Assembly (NCBI GenBank): GCA_964350135.1
Contig: CAYGJN010000064.1
Span: forward strand, 1 to 15,954
Direction of reading: 5' to 3'
Length of the DNA stretch: 15,954 nt
From: CAYGJN01 sp964350135
Lineage (GTDB): Bacteria; Bdellovibrionota; Bacteriovoracia; Bacteriovoracales; Bacteriovoracaceae
The notes beneath the pieces are model-generated. The model was not told the DNA's origin. It worked only from the letters and a program-made list of their open reading frames with translations, and searched no databases. Positions within the stretch are counted from its first letter, which is position 1. Every line of letters starts with the position of its first letter. The position numbers and the translations under genes are program-made. Below are positions 1 to 7,575 of the stretch, in pieces.

Positions 1-36
1 GCCCTCTATTTAAAAGATAAGTAAGTTCCTAAATCA
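1..36 (+). pseudogene. lpdA: lpdA upstream fragment separated by an in-frame stop
   Basis: These bases are in the same frame as the downstream lpdA part and read ALYLKDK-stop-VPKS before the ATG at 37. Dihydrolipoyl dehydrogenases have the same stretch just before the NAD motif (E. coli Lpd reads ALELKEVPE there), so ALYLKD and VPKS are homologous flanks. Between them lie two extra codons, AAG TAA, at 19-24. The TAA would end translation of the N-terminal FAD domain. Either a 6-base insertion has broken the gene or this is a sequence error near a contig end. The rest of the 5' part is outside the window. Confidence 0.6.
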
Positions 37-912
37 ATGGTCGTAATTGGTGGTGGTGTAATTGGCCTAGAGATGGGATCAGTCTTTATGAGACTCGGAA
101 CTAAAGTTACAGTTGTAGAATTTGCACCAAGTATAATTCCTACGATGGATGCATCTCTTGGAAAAGAGATGATGAAAGTTCTTAAAAAACAAGGAATGGA
201 GTTTAATCTTGAAACTGCTGTTCAAAAAGTTGAGAACACTGGTGATAAAACAATTGTTACGGCAAAAGCAAAAGACGGTTCAGAAGTTAAAATTGAAGCT
301 GAATATACTTTAGTTTCTGTGGGCAGAAGACCTTATACTGATGGGTTAAACCTTGAGGCTGCAGGAGTCAAATTAACAGACCGCGGACAAATTGAAACTA
401 ATGATCATCTACAAACAAATATTTCTCATATCTATGCATTAGGGGATGTTGTAAAAGGTGCCATGCTTGCACATAAAGCGGAAGAGGAAGGAGTTTATGT
501 TGCTGAACTTCTAGCAGGTCAAAAACCACATATAAATTATAATCTTATCCCAGGTGTTGTTTATACATGGCCTGAGATTGCTGCCGTTGGAAAAACTGAA
601 GAAGAGCTTAAGTCTGCTGGAGTTAAGTATAATAAAGGGCAGTTTCCCTTTAAAGCATCAGGTAGAGCTAAAGCAAGTGAGGAGTCTGATGGATTTATAA
701 AAGTTCTTTCAGATTCAGCAACTGATGAAATACTAGGTGTTCATATGATTGGTCCAAGGGCCGCTGATATGATTGCTGAAGCAGTTGTGGCCATGGAGTT
801 TAAAGCGAGTGCTGAGGATATTGGAAGAATTTGTCATCCCCATCCAACTTATACTGAGTCTTTAAAAGAAGCGGCCCTTGATGCAACAGCAAAAAGGGCC
901 TTACATATTTAG
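37..912 (+). CDS. lpdA: Dihydrolipoyl dehydrogenase (E3), C-terminal part
   Basis: E3 re-oxidises the dihydrolipoamide of pyruvate and 2-oxoglutarate dehydrogenase complexes with FAD and NAD+ in the cytoplasm. Visible from the ATG at 37 are the NAD Rossmann motif GGGVIGLEMGS (residues 5-15), the second FAD-contact motif YALGDV (133-138) and the dimer/interface domain ending in HPHPTYTE. In that last motif H269 and E274 have the five-residue spacing of the catalytic His-Glu pair. The family is usually about 460-480 aa; only 291 aa follow this ATG, and the N-terminal FAD domain with the redox disulfide is missing. The ATG is an internal methionine of the normal protein, not a natural start, and it has no convincing ribosome site. 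An in-frame TAA lies 12 bases upstream. The stop is 2 nt from the convergent gene's stop. Identity is very sure; whether the product is functional is not. Confidence 0.9.
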   Translation: MVVIGGGVIGLEMGSVFMRLGTKVTVVEFAPSIIPTMDASLGKEMMKVLKKQGMEFNLETAVQKVENTGDKTIVTAKAKDGSEVKIEAEYTLVSVGRRPYTDGLNLEAAGVKLTDRGQIETNDHLQTNISHIYALGDVVKGAMLAHKAEEEGVYVAELLAGQKPHINYNLIPGVVYTWPEIAAVGKTEEELKSAGVKYNKGQFPFKASGRAKASEESDGFIKVLSDSATDEILGVHMIGPRAADMIAEAVVAMEFKASAEDIGRICHPHPTYTESLKEAALDATAKRALHI

Positions 913-914
913 TA

Positions 915-1397
915 TTAGTCGATATCTAGTTGAGCTGTCGCAAAATATGTGATTATTTTTTCATCTTCAGAATAGTCTAGTCTTACGTTATATCCATTTT
1001 TTGCACTGGCTATAACAAGATCTACTTTATTTTTTTCAGATGTTACAGAGTCATCCATTTCAAGAGAGTTAAGGGTAATTGAACCATTTAGATTTCCCAC
1101 AAGTTTTTCATCCTGATAAATATTTTCTTCTCTAACCTCAAGACCTGATACAAACAAAGTTTTAATATTTATATTACAAATAACGACTATCGCAATACTG
1201 AGTTTGTTTTTATGAGCAATTCTTCGATGATCTAAAACAGTTACTAAATTCTCAATATCTCCAAGAGTATGACATTTTTCAATTTGAGCTCCATTAATAC
1301 TCTCTGCTACATCGTAAGATGAATAAAGCTCTATTTTATCGGCTGCTTGTGCGAAAGATAAAAAAGAGAAAAGGAAACTAATTAATAAAAACTTCAT
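915..1397 (-). CDS. Small exported protein of unknown function
   Basis: I do not recognise a family. The 160-residue product has a clear Sec signal peptide (MKFLLIS followed by a hydrophobic run, cleavage near AQA-AD). The mature part is rich in alternating hydrophobic and polar residues, suggesting beta strands, and has two cysteines (IEKC and VVIC) that could pair in the periplasm. The ATG at 1397 is preferred over the TTG one codon upstream because AGGAG at 1404-1408 lies 6 nt before the ATG. That ribosome site overlaps the stop of the upstream gene (1407-1409), so the two genes are probably co-transcribed and translationally coupled. A periplasmic or surface role is inferred only from the signal peptide. 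Confidence 0.7.
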   Translation of the reverse strand: MKFLLISFLFSFLSFAQAADKIELYSSYDVAESINGAQIEKCHTLGDIENLVTVLDHRRIAHKNKLSIAIVVICNINIKTLFVSGLEVREENIYQDEKLVGNLNGSITLNSLEMDDSVTSEKNKVDLVIASAKNGYNVRLDYSEDEKIITYFATAQLDID

Positions 1398-1406
1398 CAA
1401 AAACTC

Positions 1407-1778
1407 CTATTTAACAAAAACATTTATACTTTGCAGAAAATGAGATGTATTTTTTGTCCTTGCAAAAATCACAATTTTTTCAACACATTTAGCTTTACTC
1501 CACTCAAAAACCTTAGGTATTCGATTTAGGCTGTAATTTAAAATACTTTTACCTATTGTCCCGTCAGCAAAATGAATTTCAACACGTTTTAAAACTAATC
1601 CACTATGTGCAGATGAGATCCCTGAACGAACAAGTTTAACTTTAGTAAGCTCACCATAAGCACAACCAACATTAACAATCTGTGAATCAACTCTTCTTTT
1701 AGAGAATCTTTGAGTCAAATCAACATGGTCAAAAGCAAAAAGAGTTGAACTAAGTAATAACAACAAAATAAGCTTCAT
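1407..1778 (-). CDS. Small exported beta-rich protein, possibly DUF2541/YaaI-like
   Basis: The 123-aa product begins with a Sec signal peptide (MKLILLLLLSSTLFA, then FDHVD). The mature part has strand-like segments around C39, KVKLV and KRVEIHFADG, and a late CVEKIVIF segment with C98. The order of cysteine, strand, strand, then Cys-x-x-K-I recalls E. coli YaaI (DUF2541), also a small secreted protein. This is a weak by-eye resemblance and could be chance. The start is supported by AGGGAG about 7 nt upstream of the ATG. It is the first gene of a two-gene unit: its stop overlaps the ribosome site of the next exported protein. Function unknown. Confidence 0.68.
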   Translation of the reverse strand: MKLILLLLLSSTLFAFDHVDLTQRFSKRRVDSQIVNVGCAYGELTKVKLVRSGISSAHSGLVLKRVEIHFADGTIGKSILNYSLNRIPKVFEWSKAKCVEKIVIFARTKNTSHFLQSINVFVK

Positions 1779-1900
1779 TTATATCTCCCTTTATAACTGC
1801 CTGGAATCTACATATATATAGGCCAGGAGTCCAGATGAGAGTGCTGCCATGAAAAAATGGCAATATCGCTCTTTTTTTCTCCAAAAAACTATCGTAATTT

Positions 1901-1930
1901 CAGACACTTATGCTCTTTTTAGGGTAATAC
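1901..1930 (+). promoter_or_regulatory. Candidate sigma70-type promoter for the small acidic secreted protein
   Basis: CAGACA (1901-1906, four of six matches to TTGACA) and TAATAC (1925-1930) are separated by 18 nt. Transcription would start near 1937, giving a leader of about 40 nt before the ATG at 1979. Inferred by inspection in an AT-rich spacer where chance matches are common. Confidence 0.35.
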
Positions 1931-1978
1931 TAAACCCCACCTTACAATGAATTATCACTGTAACTAATGAGGTATCTA

Positions 1979-2161
1979 ATGATTAAGTTTGTCTTTGCTA
2001 TATGTTTGGCCCTTGGAACTCTTTTTATTGGAGCAAAGGCAGATGATAACCCCGTAGATCTGATCTCAATTTATGAGGAATCCAGCGAGACCTATGAGGA
2101 CCTAGATTCTGATAAGGACTGGGCCGAGATAGAAGTTGCAGTAGAACAAGAGCAATCATAG
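1979..2161 (+). CDS. Very small acidic secreted protein
   Basis: Unrecognised. The 60-residue precursor starts MIKFVFAICLALGTLFIG and carries a textbook signal peptide ending AKA before DD. The mature peptide, about 39 residues, holds 15 Asp/Glu and one Lys, with no cysteine. The ATG at 1979 is chosen over the one at 1967 because GAGGT at 1969-1973 lies 5 nt before it and overlaps the earlier ATG. A candidate promoter lies upstream, and a stem-loop and a strong terminator lie downstream, so it looks like an independent single-gene transcript. An exported acidic peptide could be a metal- or cation-binding or surface protein, but nothing in the sequence proves this. Confidence 0.6.
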   Translation: MIKFVFAICLALGTLFIGAKADDNPVDLISIYEESSETYEDLDSDKDWAEIEVAVEQEQS

Positions 2162-2162
2162 T

Positions 2163-2199
2163 TTTTCATCTGGTCCAAAGAGTAGTGACCATCTGAAAA
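2163..2199 (+). other. Imperfect stem-loop just after the small secreted ORF
   Basis: TTTTCA-TC-TGGTC (2163-2175) can pair with GACCA-TC-TGAAAA (2187-2199). This gives a stem of 11 base pairs around a 2x2 internal loop, with an 11-nt apical loop. It starts one base past the stop codon and has no following T-run, so it is not itself a terminator. It could protect the 3' end or be a fortuitous fold. Confidence 0.4.
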
Positions 2200-2207
2200 G
2201 ATATTAT

Positions 2208-2239
2208 AAAAAGGCTTTCGAATGAAGGCCTTTTTTTTT
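2208..2239. terminator. Bidirectional intrinsic terminator
   Basis: AAAAAGGCTTTC (2208-2219) pairs with GAAGGCCTTTTT (2224-2235) around the tetraloop GAAT, with one G-T wobble. On the + strand it is followed by nine T (2231-2239) and should end the transcript of the small acidic protein. On the - strand the A-run provides five T after the stem, directly behind the TetR stop codon, so it should also end the efflux operon. Confidence 0.9.
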
Positions 2240-2864
2240 AGAATTCACTAGAATTAGTTTTAATAAAATTAATCATTGCCTGAACTTGCAGCTCAATAGA
2301 TTTCTTTTTACCTTCAGGAGAAAAACTTGGGTCATTTTTTTTCATTTCTTTGCAATAACTAGTCGTCATCATTAAGGCCCAATGTACTACATAAGTAAAA
2401 ATCCCTCTTACTGCCCATATAAGTGCTGTTTCAGGAGTATTAGAGGGAAGCTCTGCTTTAAGTTTTAAATAAATTGCCTGCCCACCTGGAGGGCCGAAAT
2501 TATTCTCACTAGTTTGCTGAAAATCCTCAGGCATCGTAAGTGAATCATTTAACATCATTTTAAAAGTATTGGTAACACTCGAACCATTTTCCATCATATG
2601 CTCAAAAATTAGCCAAGCTAGCTCAGCAGTATTTTTAGCCTCTTTAGATAGTTGTTCGATTCCATCATTTAAAAGATTATATGAAAATTTATATGTTTCC
2701 CAATAAAGAGCTTCTTTATTATTAAAATGATAGTTAATGGCAGCAATATTAACTCCAGCTTCATTAGCAATATCTCTTACACTTGTTCCGTAAAACCCTT
2801 CTTTTGAAAAAAGATCATGAGCTTGCATAAGAATTTTCTCTTTTGTGTCTGAAGCTCTTTTCAT
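2238..2864 (-). CDS. TetR/AcrR-family transcriptional regulator
   Basis: A 208-aa one-component repressor of usual TetR length. The N-terminal DNA-binding domain is clear: KEKILMQAHDLFSKEGF, then a helix-turn-helix at about residues 27-46 (TSVRDIANEAGVNIAAINYH) and FNNKEALY. The rest is the helical ligand-binding and dimerisation domain, which is family-variable. The gene is last in a three-gene operon: its ATG overlaps the RND stop by four bases (ATGA, 2861-2864). Its likely role is ligand-relieved repression of this same efflux operon, through the two palindromes at 7438-7467. Having the repressor at the end of the operon it controls would give negative autoregulation. The family is certain; ligand and target are inferred. 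Confidence 0.95.
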   Translation of the reverse strand: MKRASDTKEKILMQAHDLFSKEGFYGTSVRDIANEAGVNIAAINYHFNNKEALYWETYKFSYNLLNDGIEQLSKEAKNTAELAWLIFEHMMENGSSVTNTFKMMLNDSLTMPEDFQQTSENNFGPPGGQAIYLKLKAELPSNTPETALIWAVRGIFTYVVHWALMMTTSYCKEMKKNDPSFSPEGKKKSIELQVQAMINFIKTNSSEF

Positions 2865-5800
2865 ACTAATGCCTCATTTGTTGATTCATTGTTCTTATGA
2901 CGACTAAAAATTCTTTGCAACAAAGCCGAGTAATCTTCCAGTATGGCATAAGCACAAGGAACCCACACTAAAGTTAAAATCGTTCCTGATGTCAAACCCC
3001 ATGCCATAGCAAGAGTCATTGGCACAAGTAAAGCATCAGATCCCCCGATGCCATATGCAGTAGGGAGAAGACCACTAATAGTAGTAAGAGAAGTTACAAG
3101 AACAGCTTTTAGTCTAATACCGCTGGCCTTAGCAAGTATTTCAGCAAGAGGAAGCTTACCTTCTTCTTTCATATCATCAATAAAAGTTAAAAGAACAATT
3201 CCTGAATTAACAATAATTCCACCAAGCCCAATCACACCAATCAGGGCAAGAAAACTAATAGGTCTATTATGCAAAAAGAAAGCAATTGAGAAACCAACTA
3301 ATCCAAGAGGGATTGTTGTCATTATAATCACAGGTCTTAAATAAGATTTAAAAAGAAAAACCAGAAGAGCAAAAATACCAATCAAAGAGAGTACTAAGGC
3401 ATTCCAAAGACTTTCCATGGATTCCTTAGTACTTTCTTCTTCACCGCCGAATACAAGAGAAACATCACCATACTCTTTTTGAAGAGTGGCAAATTGATCT
3501 TTTACCACTTGGTTAGCAGTAATTGAGTTTATAATCTCACTCTCAATTTGAGCAGTGACTGTCTTGGCCCTTTTAAAATCATATCTTTTTATATAGCTCG
3601 TCCCATTAGACTGCCTAAAACTTGCAAGACTTCCTAATGGAATAAGGTTGCCTCTATTATCCATTATCTTAACTTTTCTAAGGTCCTCAATATTTTTTCG
3701 CGCAGGTTGATCAAAACGGACAAAAATATCAACCTCTTTATTATCAAGATTAACACTTTCGACAATCTGACCAGAGACAGCTGTTCTAATTGCATTACCA
3801 ATTCGATTCACACTCAGACCAAGTCTATCGGCCTTTTCGTAATTGATTTCTACGAAGACTTCATCATCACCAACAACATCATTGACTTGAACATTAATAA
3901 CACCAGGGGTTGCCTTTAGTTTTGATGTAATATTATTAATAACACTATCTAAACTTTTGGTATTATTTGAACGAAAAGTAGCATTAACGGCTTCTCCAAC
4001 CGGTGGCCCATTTACGGCTGCTTCATATGAGATATCTTTTAAGTAGTCTGGTTTAATTTTTCTTAATTCATGCAAGAACTCAGTTGAAGGAATATTATAT
4101 TTTGCAAAATCATCGACATAAAGAATAATCATCCCAACATTATTTCCATCTTTACCTTTAGGGTCATTAAGCTGGACCTGGCTAACTCCTGCTCGTGCAA
4201 CCATATGATTAATATGACTACCAAAATTCTCTTTAATTTCTTTTGCTAGTCTCCCTACCAATCTATCTGTTTCTTCTACGCGAGTCCCTTTAGTCGCTTC
4301 AACTCGTACAATATAGAGTTCTGTTTCATCAGGCGGAAAAAGCATAAACTTATTGGCAACTGTCATCATAAAAATTGAACCAAAAAACATGATCCCAAAT
4401 GCTACAAAAACTAAATATCTTCTTCGGATCATGACATGCATAAAGTTTTCAAATTTCTTTGTGAATTTATCAAACCAATCTTTTTTCAACTCTCCATCTT
4501 TATGAGTCGTTCCACCTACTTTAACTAACCTCATAGGCAAAAAGAAAAAACTTTCTATAAGACTAACCAATAAAGAAATTGTTACAACAATTGGAATCCA
4601 TTTAATAAATTGTCCCATTATTCCTTTTGTTACAAGCATTGGAAGAAATGCTGCAATTGTAGTAAAGGCTGTTGATGTAATTGGAAGCCAAAGTTTATCT
4701 ACAGAGACAAGTGCAGCCTCCATCTTATCAAGTCCCTCTCGTCTTAAGCGGTTATAATTTTCACTAATAACTACGCTATTATCAACAAGCATTCCAAGAG
4801 CAATCACAAGGGCAAGGATAGTTATTGCATTTAAATTCATACCAAATGGAGGCATAAATCCAATTGTGGCCATCACGGCAAGGGGCAAAGACAAGGAAGC
4901 GACAATGCCAATTCTTCCAGGAAGAAAAATCAAGAGAAAAACGACAACTAAAACTAAACCTGAAAGAGCATTAGATGAAAGAATATCTAATTTTTTCTTA
5001 ACCTTTAGAGCTTCATTATTATAAACAGCAAATTCATATTCTCCTTTATACCTTTTTTTAAAGATAGCAAGTTTTTCATCTATTTCATGAACAAGCTCAA
5101 TTGTGTCAGCTCCACCTTTTTTAGTCACAACAAGAAGAGTTGCATCTTCTCCGTTATAATTTGTAAGAACACGAGGCTCCTCTTCAGAGTCTTCAACTGT
5201 AGCTACATCTTTTAAATAAATTGTATTACCTGAAAAATTTGATCTCACCACAATATTTTCAAGATCTTCTTTTGATTCCACTTTACCATCAACTCTTACA
5301 AGAGTTTGAGTATCAGTCTCTTGTAAATTACCCGCTGGTATATTTTTATTTCTCGATGTGATTTGATCAGTTACTTCATTAATACCAATATGATTTTCTT
5401 CAAGTTTTTTATTATTAAGCCTAATTTGAAAACGTCTCTTTTTGAAACCAACTTCTCTTACATTTAATACTTTCTTACTATCCTCAATCTCTTCTTTTAA
5501 AAGATCCGCCAGCAGGTCTCTTTTTCTATCTTTATTACTACCAACAATAGCAAGTTCTATAACAGGGAATTCTTCTGATTTAATTTCTGTAAACTTAGGT
5601 TGATTCTCAAGATCAATAGGTAACCCTGTTGCACGGTCTACTGCTCTTTGAAGTTCTGCCATAACAATTTTCACATCAATATTGTCTAAATCAGCTCTTA
5701 CAAAAATAGTGCTTAGCCCTGGCTGTGATGTTGACTTAACATCTTTAATACCACTGACTGTTCTTATTTCATCCTCAATAGGCTTAGTGATTTTTGTTTC

Positions 5801-5980
5801 AATATCCTCTGCACTTGCCCCTTTATAAGATGTTGAAATAGTGGCCATTGCAAAATTTACTGTTGGATATGATTCTGCATTAAGTCTGCTTAACCCCATT
5901 GCTCCAAAAATGGCCATCATGATTGATAATACGATAGTGAGCTTGTAATTTTGAATAAAAAACTTTGCTAAATTTCTCAT
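2861..5980 (-). CDS. RND-family efflux permease (AcrB-like, HAE1 type)
   Basis: This 1039-aa inner-membrane protein has the duplicated RND plan: one N-terminal TM segment, a large periplasmic loop (about 35-335), a TM bundle (about 336-540), a second periplasmic loop (to about 855) and a last TM bundle. It exchanges protons for exported compounds. In TM4 the motif GMLVDNSVV places D400 at the proton-relay aspartate, with N401 where AcrB has a second aspartate. In TM10 the motif GIIVNSGIVLL has N925-S926 where AcrB has its lysine. Many RND pumps outside the AcrB subgroup carry this VDN/VN combination. The start overlaps the TolC-like stop by ATGA (5977-5980), and the end overlaps the TetR start the same way. 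No periplasmic adaptor is encoded beside it. Substrate is unknown: drugs, dyes, lipids or metals cannot be told apart by eye. Confidence 0.95.
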   Translation of the reverse strand: MRNLAKFFIQNYKLTIVLSIMMAIFGAMGLSRLNAESYPTVNFAMATISTSYKGASAEDIETKITKPIEDEIRTVSGIKDVKSTSQPGLSTIFVRADLDNIDVKIVMAELQRAVDRATGLPIDLENQPKFTEIKSEEFPVIELAIVGSNKDRKRDLLADLLKEEIEDSKKVLNVREVGFKKRRFQIRLNNKKLEENHIGINEVTDQITSRNKNIPAGNLQETDTQTLVRVDGKVESKEDLENIVVRSNFSGNTIYLKDVATVEDSEEEPRVLTNYNGEDATLLVVTKKGGADTIELVHEIDEKLAIFKKRYKGEYEFAVYNNEALKVKKKLDILSSNALSGLVLVVVFLLIFLPGRIGIVASLSLPLAVMATIGFMPPFGMNLNAITILALVIALGMLVDNSVVISENYNRLRREGLDKMEAALVSVDKLWLPITSTAFTTIAAFLPMLVTKGIMGQFIKWIPIVVTISLLVSLIESFFFLPMRLVKVGGTTHKDGELKKDWFDKFTKKFENFMHVMIRRRYLVFVAFGIMFFGSIFMMTVANKFMLFPPDETELYIVRVEATKGTRVEETDRLVGRLAKEIKENFGSHINHMVARAGVSQVQLNDPKGKDGNNVGMIILYVDDFAKYNIPSTEFLHELRKIKPDYLKDISYEAAVNGPPVGEAVNATFRSNNTKSLDSVINNITSKLKATPGVINVQVNDVVGDDEVFVEINYEKADRLGLSVNRIGNAIRTAVSGQIVESVNLDNKEVDIFVRFDQPARKNIEDLRKVKIMDNRGNLIPLGSLASFRQSNGTSYIKRYDFKRAKTVTAQIESEIINSITANQVVKDQFATLQKEYGDVSLVFGGEEESTKESMESLWNALVLSLIGIFALLVFLFKSYLRPVIIMTTIPLGLVGFSIAFFLHNRPISFLALIGVIGLGGIIVNSGIVLLTFIDDMKEEGKLPLAEILAKASGIRLKAVLVTSLTTISGLLPTAYGIGGSDALLVPMTLAMAWGLTSGTILTLVWVPCAYAILEDYSALLQRIFSRHKNNESTNEALV

Positions 5981-7422
5981 GCTGATACCTTATTTAAGCT
6001 ACATGGTGTTTCAGTGAATACTTTAAAATAATCAAGAATTGTATGAATAACTAAAAGCTTAGCCTGTATTTGAGAAAGATTACTTTGCAATAGCAAATCC
6101 TGATCATGAATTAAGTCATTTAATGAAATTCTGGCCTGGCGATATTTTTTCTGTGACACTTTTAAGCTTGTCTCAAGCATAGTGCCTGTTCTTTTTTGAT
6201 CTGCGACAACGGCCCTAAGCAGGTCAATCGTTTTTAGAATCTGACTATGATTGCCTTCCATTTGTAAAAGATATCTCTGCCTTACTGCCAAATATCTTTT
6301 CTTGTCTAAAACTTCATTTATATTTTGAGACTTTGTTTTTTTCCCATCTAAAGGTATTGAAACAGAAAGAGTTAGTGCAGTTCCAGTTCTTTTATCACTT
6401 CTCATATCATCATAAGAGTTTGAATATCCCTCCCCAACTCCTGATGTTTGAAACTCTCCACTTAAACTAATTGTTGGATCATTATACTTACCCGTTACTT
6501 TTTGAGTTTGGGCATAAGACTTTTTAAGAAGATCTAGTACTTCATCAAATAATGTATAATCCCATGGAACTTTGTCTTTACTTTTAATAGCCTCAGAACA
6601 AGAAAGAACATCAGTAATTGTCTTATTCATATCATAAGGTGCTAGTGAAATCTCTTTAGAGTTAAGGCTTGGCATTTGCTCTCGTAAGCGCTGGTATAAA
6701 AGCTCTTTATCGTACTCCAATCTTTTAATGGCCGAAGATCTTTGAGAAAGCTGAGCTTCCATTCTTGCAACATCTCCAAGATCTGCAATATTGCTTTTTC
6801 TTCGTGCCTTAATATCTTCAAGTTGCTTTTTGGTAATTTTAAAAAGGGTTCTTGAAACTTTTAATGATTCATTATTTGCAACGAGTGACCAATAGATCTG
6901 TCTCAAATTATTTATATAACTTTTGGCTGCTATTTCTTTTTCATACTTTGCTCTTTGATCATTTATCTTAAGTCCTTTTAAATTGGCCCTAGAAAGAGAG
7001 CCAAAAATATCTTGCCAAAGATCCATGGTCACAGAGAGGTTCAGTCCTGTACGACTTTTATTATCAATTGATCCCGTTGTTGTTGAGTAGTTTTCTGTAA
7101 AGCCTGAAGCTGTAACACTCGTGCCAAATTTAGTGGTCTTAGTAAGTCCCAAAGAAGCTGTTTTAGTTGGACCATAGACTGGGATAAAGCTTGCGAGCCC
7201 TTTTTCTGAACTATTTTGATAGTAGCCAGTTCCTGTAAATGCTAAATTAAAATTATCTTCATACTGCCTGCGACTTAACTCTTGAGTAAGTTGAGCGGAT
7301 TCAATATCATGAATCTGTCGCCCCTCGCTTTTAGCAAGCTCTATAATGCTTCTATCATCAATTCGAATAATCTCAGCAGTAAGGCTTAATGGAATAAATA
7401 GTAATAATATCAATAACTTCAT
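5977..7422 (-). CDS. TolC-family outer-membrane efflux channel
   Basis: A 481-aa protein with a signal peptide (MKLLILLLFIPLSLTA, then EIIRID). It has long amphipathic helical stretches in two halves, typical of TolC-like trimers that form an outer-membrane barrel and periplasmic tunnel. Strand-like segments such as GLNLSVTMDLWQD and TALTLSVSIPLDGKK sit where each TolC repeat has its barrel strands. Its length is within the family range. AGAGG lies 5 nt before the ATG. It is the first gene of the operon and overlaps the RND permease by ATGA, so the two should work as one export system. The order channel-permease-regulator without an adaptor is unusual. No lipobox cysteine is seen, so it is TolC-like rather than an OprM-type lipoprotein. 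Confidence 0.9.
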   Translation of the reverse strand: MKLLILLLFIPLSLTAEIIRIDDRSIIELAKSEGRQIHDIESAQLTQELSRRQYEDNFNLAFTGTGYYQNSSEKGLASFIPVYGPTKTASLGLTKTTKFGTSVTASGFTENYSTTTGSIDNKSRTGLNLSVTMDLWQDIFGSLSRANLKGLKINDQRAKYEKEIAAKSYINNLRQIYWSLVANNESLKVSRTLFKITKKQLEDIKARRKSNIADLGDVARMEAQLSQRSSAIKRLEYDKELLYQRLREQMPSLNSKEISLAPYDMNKTITDVLSCSEAIKSKDKVPWDYTLFDEVLDLLKKSYAQTQKVTGKYNDPTISLSGEFQTSGVGEGYSNSYDDMRSDKRTGTALTLSVSIPLDGKKTKSQNINEVLDKKRYLAVRQRYLLQMEGNHSQILKTIDLLRAVVADQKRTGTMLETSLKVSQKKYRQARISLNDLIHDQDLLLQSNLSQIQAKLLVIHTILDYFKVFTETPCSLNKVSA

Positions 7423-7437
7423 AAGGTCCTCTTATTC

Positions 7438-7467
7438 AAACGTTCGTTTTATTTCAAACAGGTGTTT
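7438..7467. promoter_or_regulatory. Tandem palindromic operators, probably for the operon's TetR regulator
   Basis: Two 12-bp palindromes lie 15 to 45 nt upstream of the channel gene: AAACG-TT-CGTTT (7438-7449) and AAACA-GG-TGTTT (7456-7467). Both have perfect 5-bp arms around a 2-nt centre, and both are preceded by TTC, so TTCAAAC recurs at 7435 and 7453 with an 18-bp period. TetR-family dimers commonly bind such short palindromes next to their promoters. The binding is inferred; the symmetry is directly visible. Confidence 0.65.
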
Positions 7468-7496
7468 AACTTAGAGGAATTTCTTTAAAAACTCAA
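7468..7496 (-). promoter_or_regulatory. Weak candidate promoter of the efflux operon
   Basis: On the - strand TTGAGT (7496-7491) and TAAGTT (7473-7468) are separated by 17 nt. The start site would fall inside the tandem palindromes, so a bound repressor would block initiation. The -10 box matches consensus poorly, so this placement is tentative. Confidence 0.28.
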
Positions 7497-7528
7497 TAAC
7501 TTTTCAAAAATGAATTTTATGTCTAATC

Positions 7529-7569
7529 AAAAAGATAGTGACCCACCCTCTCAAGAAGAAGGTAGGTCA
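7529..7569 (-). terminator. Intrinsic terminator behind the antiporter gene
   Basis: On the - strand TGACCTACCTTCT (7569-7557) pairs over 13 positions with AGAGGGTGGGTCA (7551-7539), two of them G-T wobbles, around a 5-nt loop. A five-T run (7533-7529) follows 5 nt beyond the stem. The stem begins 6 nt after the stop codon. The gap before the T-run is slightly long, but the stem is strong and well placed. Confidence 0.7.
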
Positions 7570-7575
7570 TATAAT

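Noticed and set aside
873..900. Inverted repeat GGCCCTT/AAGGGCC near the lpdA end as a terminator
   Set aside because: It lies in coding sequence with a 14-nt loop and no T-run follows on either strand.
1799..1827. CCTGG/CCAGG inverted repeat and TATATATA as promoter or operator of the 1407-1778 gene
   Set aside because: Stem of only 5 bp with an 18-nt loop, and no acceptable -35 box at proper distance from the TATATA.
3048..3344. 98-codon ORF on the + strand
   Set aside because: Antisense to conserved transmembrane coding of the RND permease; no signal, motif or ribosome site.
3707..3919. 70-codon ORF on the + strand
   Set aside because: Antisense shadow inside the permease; low-complexity composition and no ribosome site.
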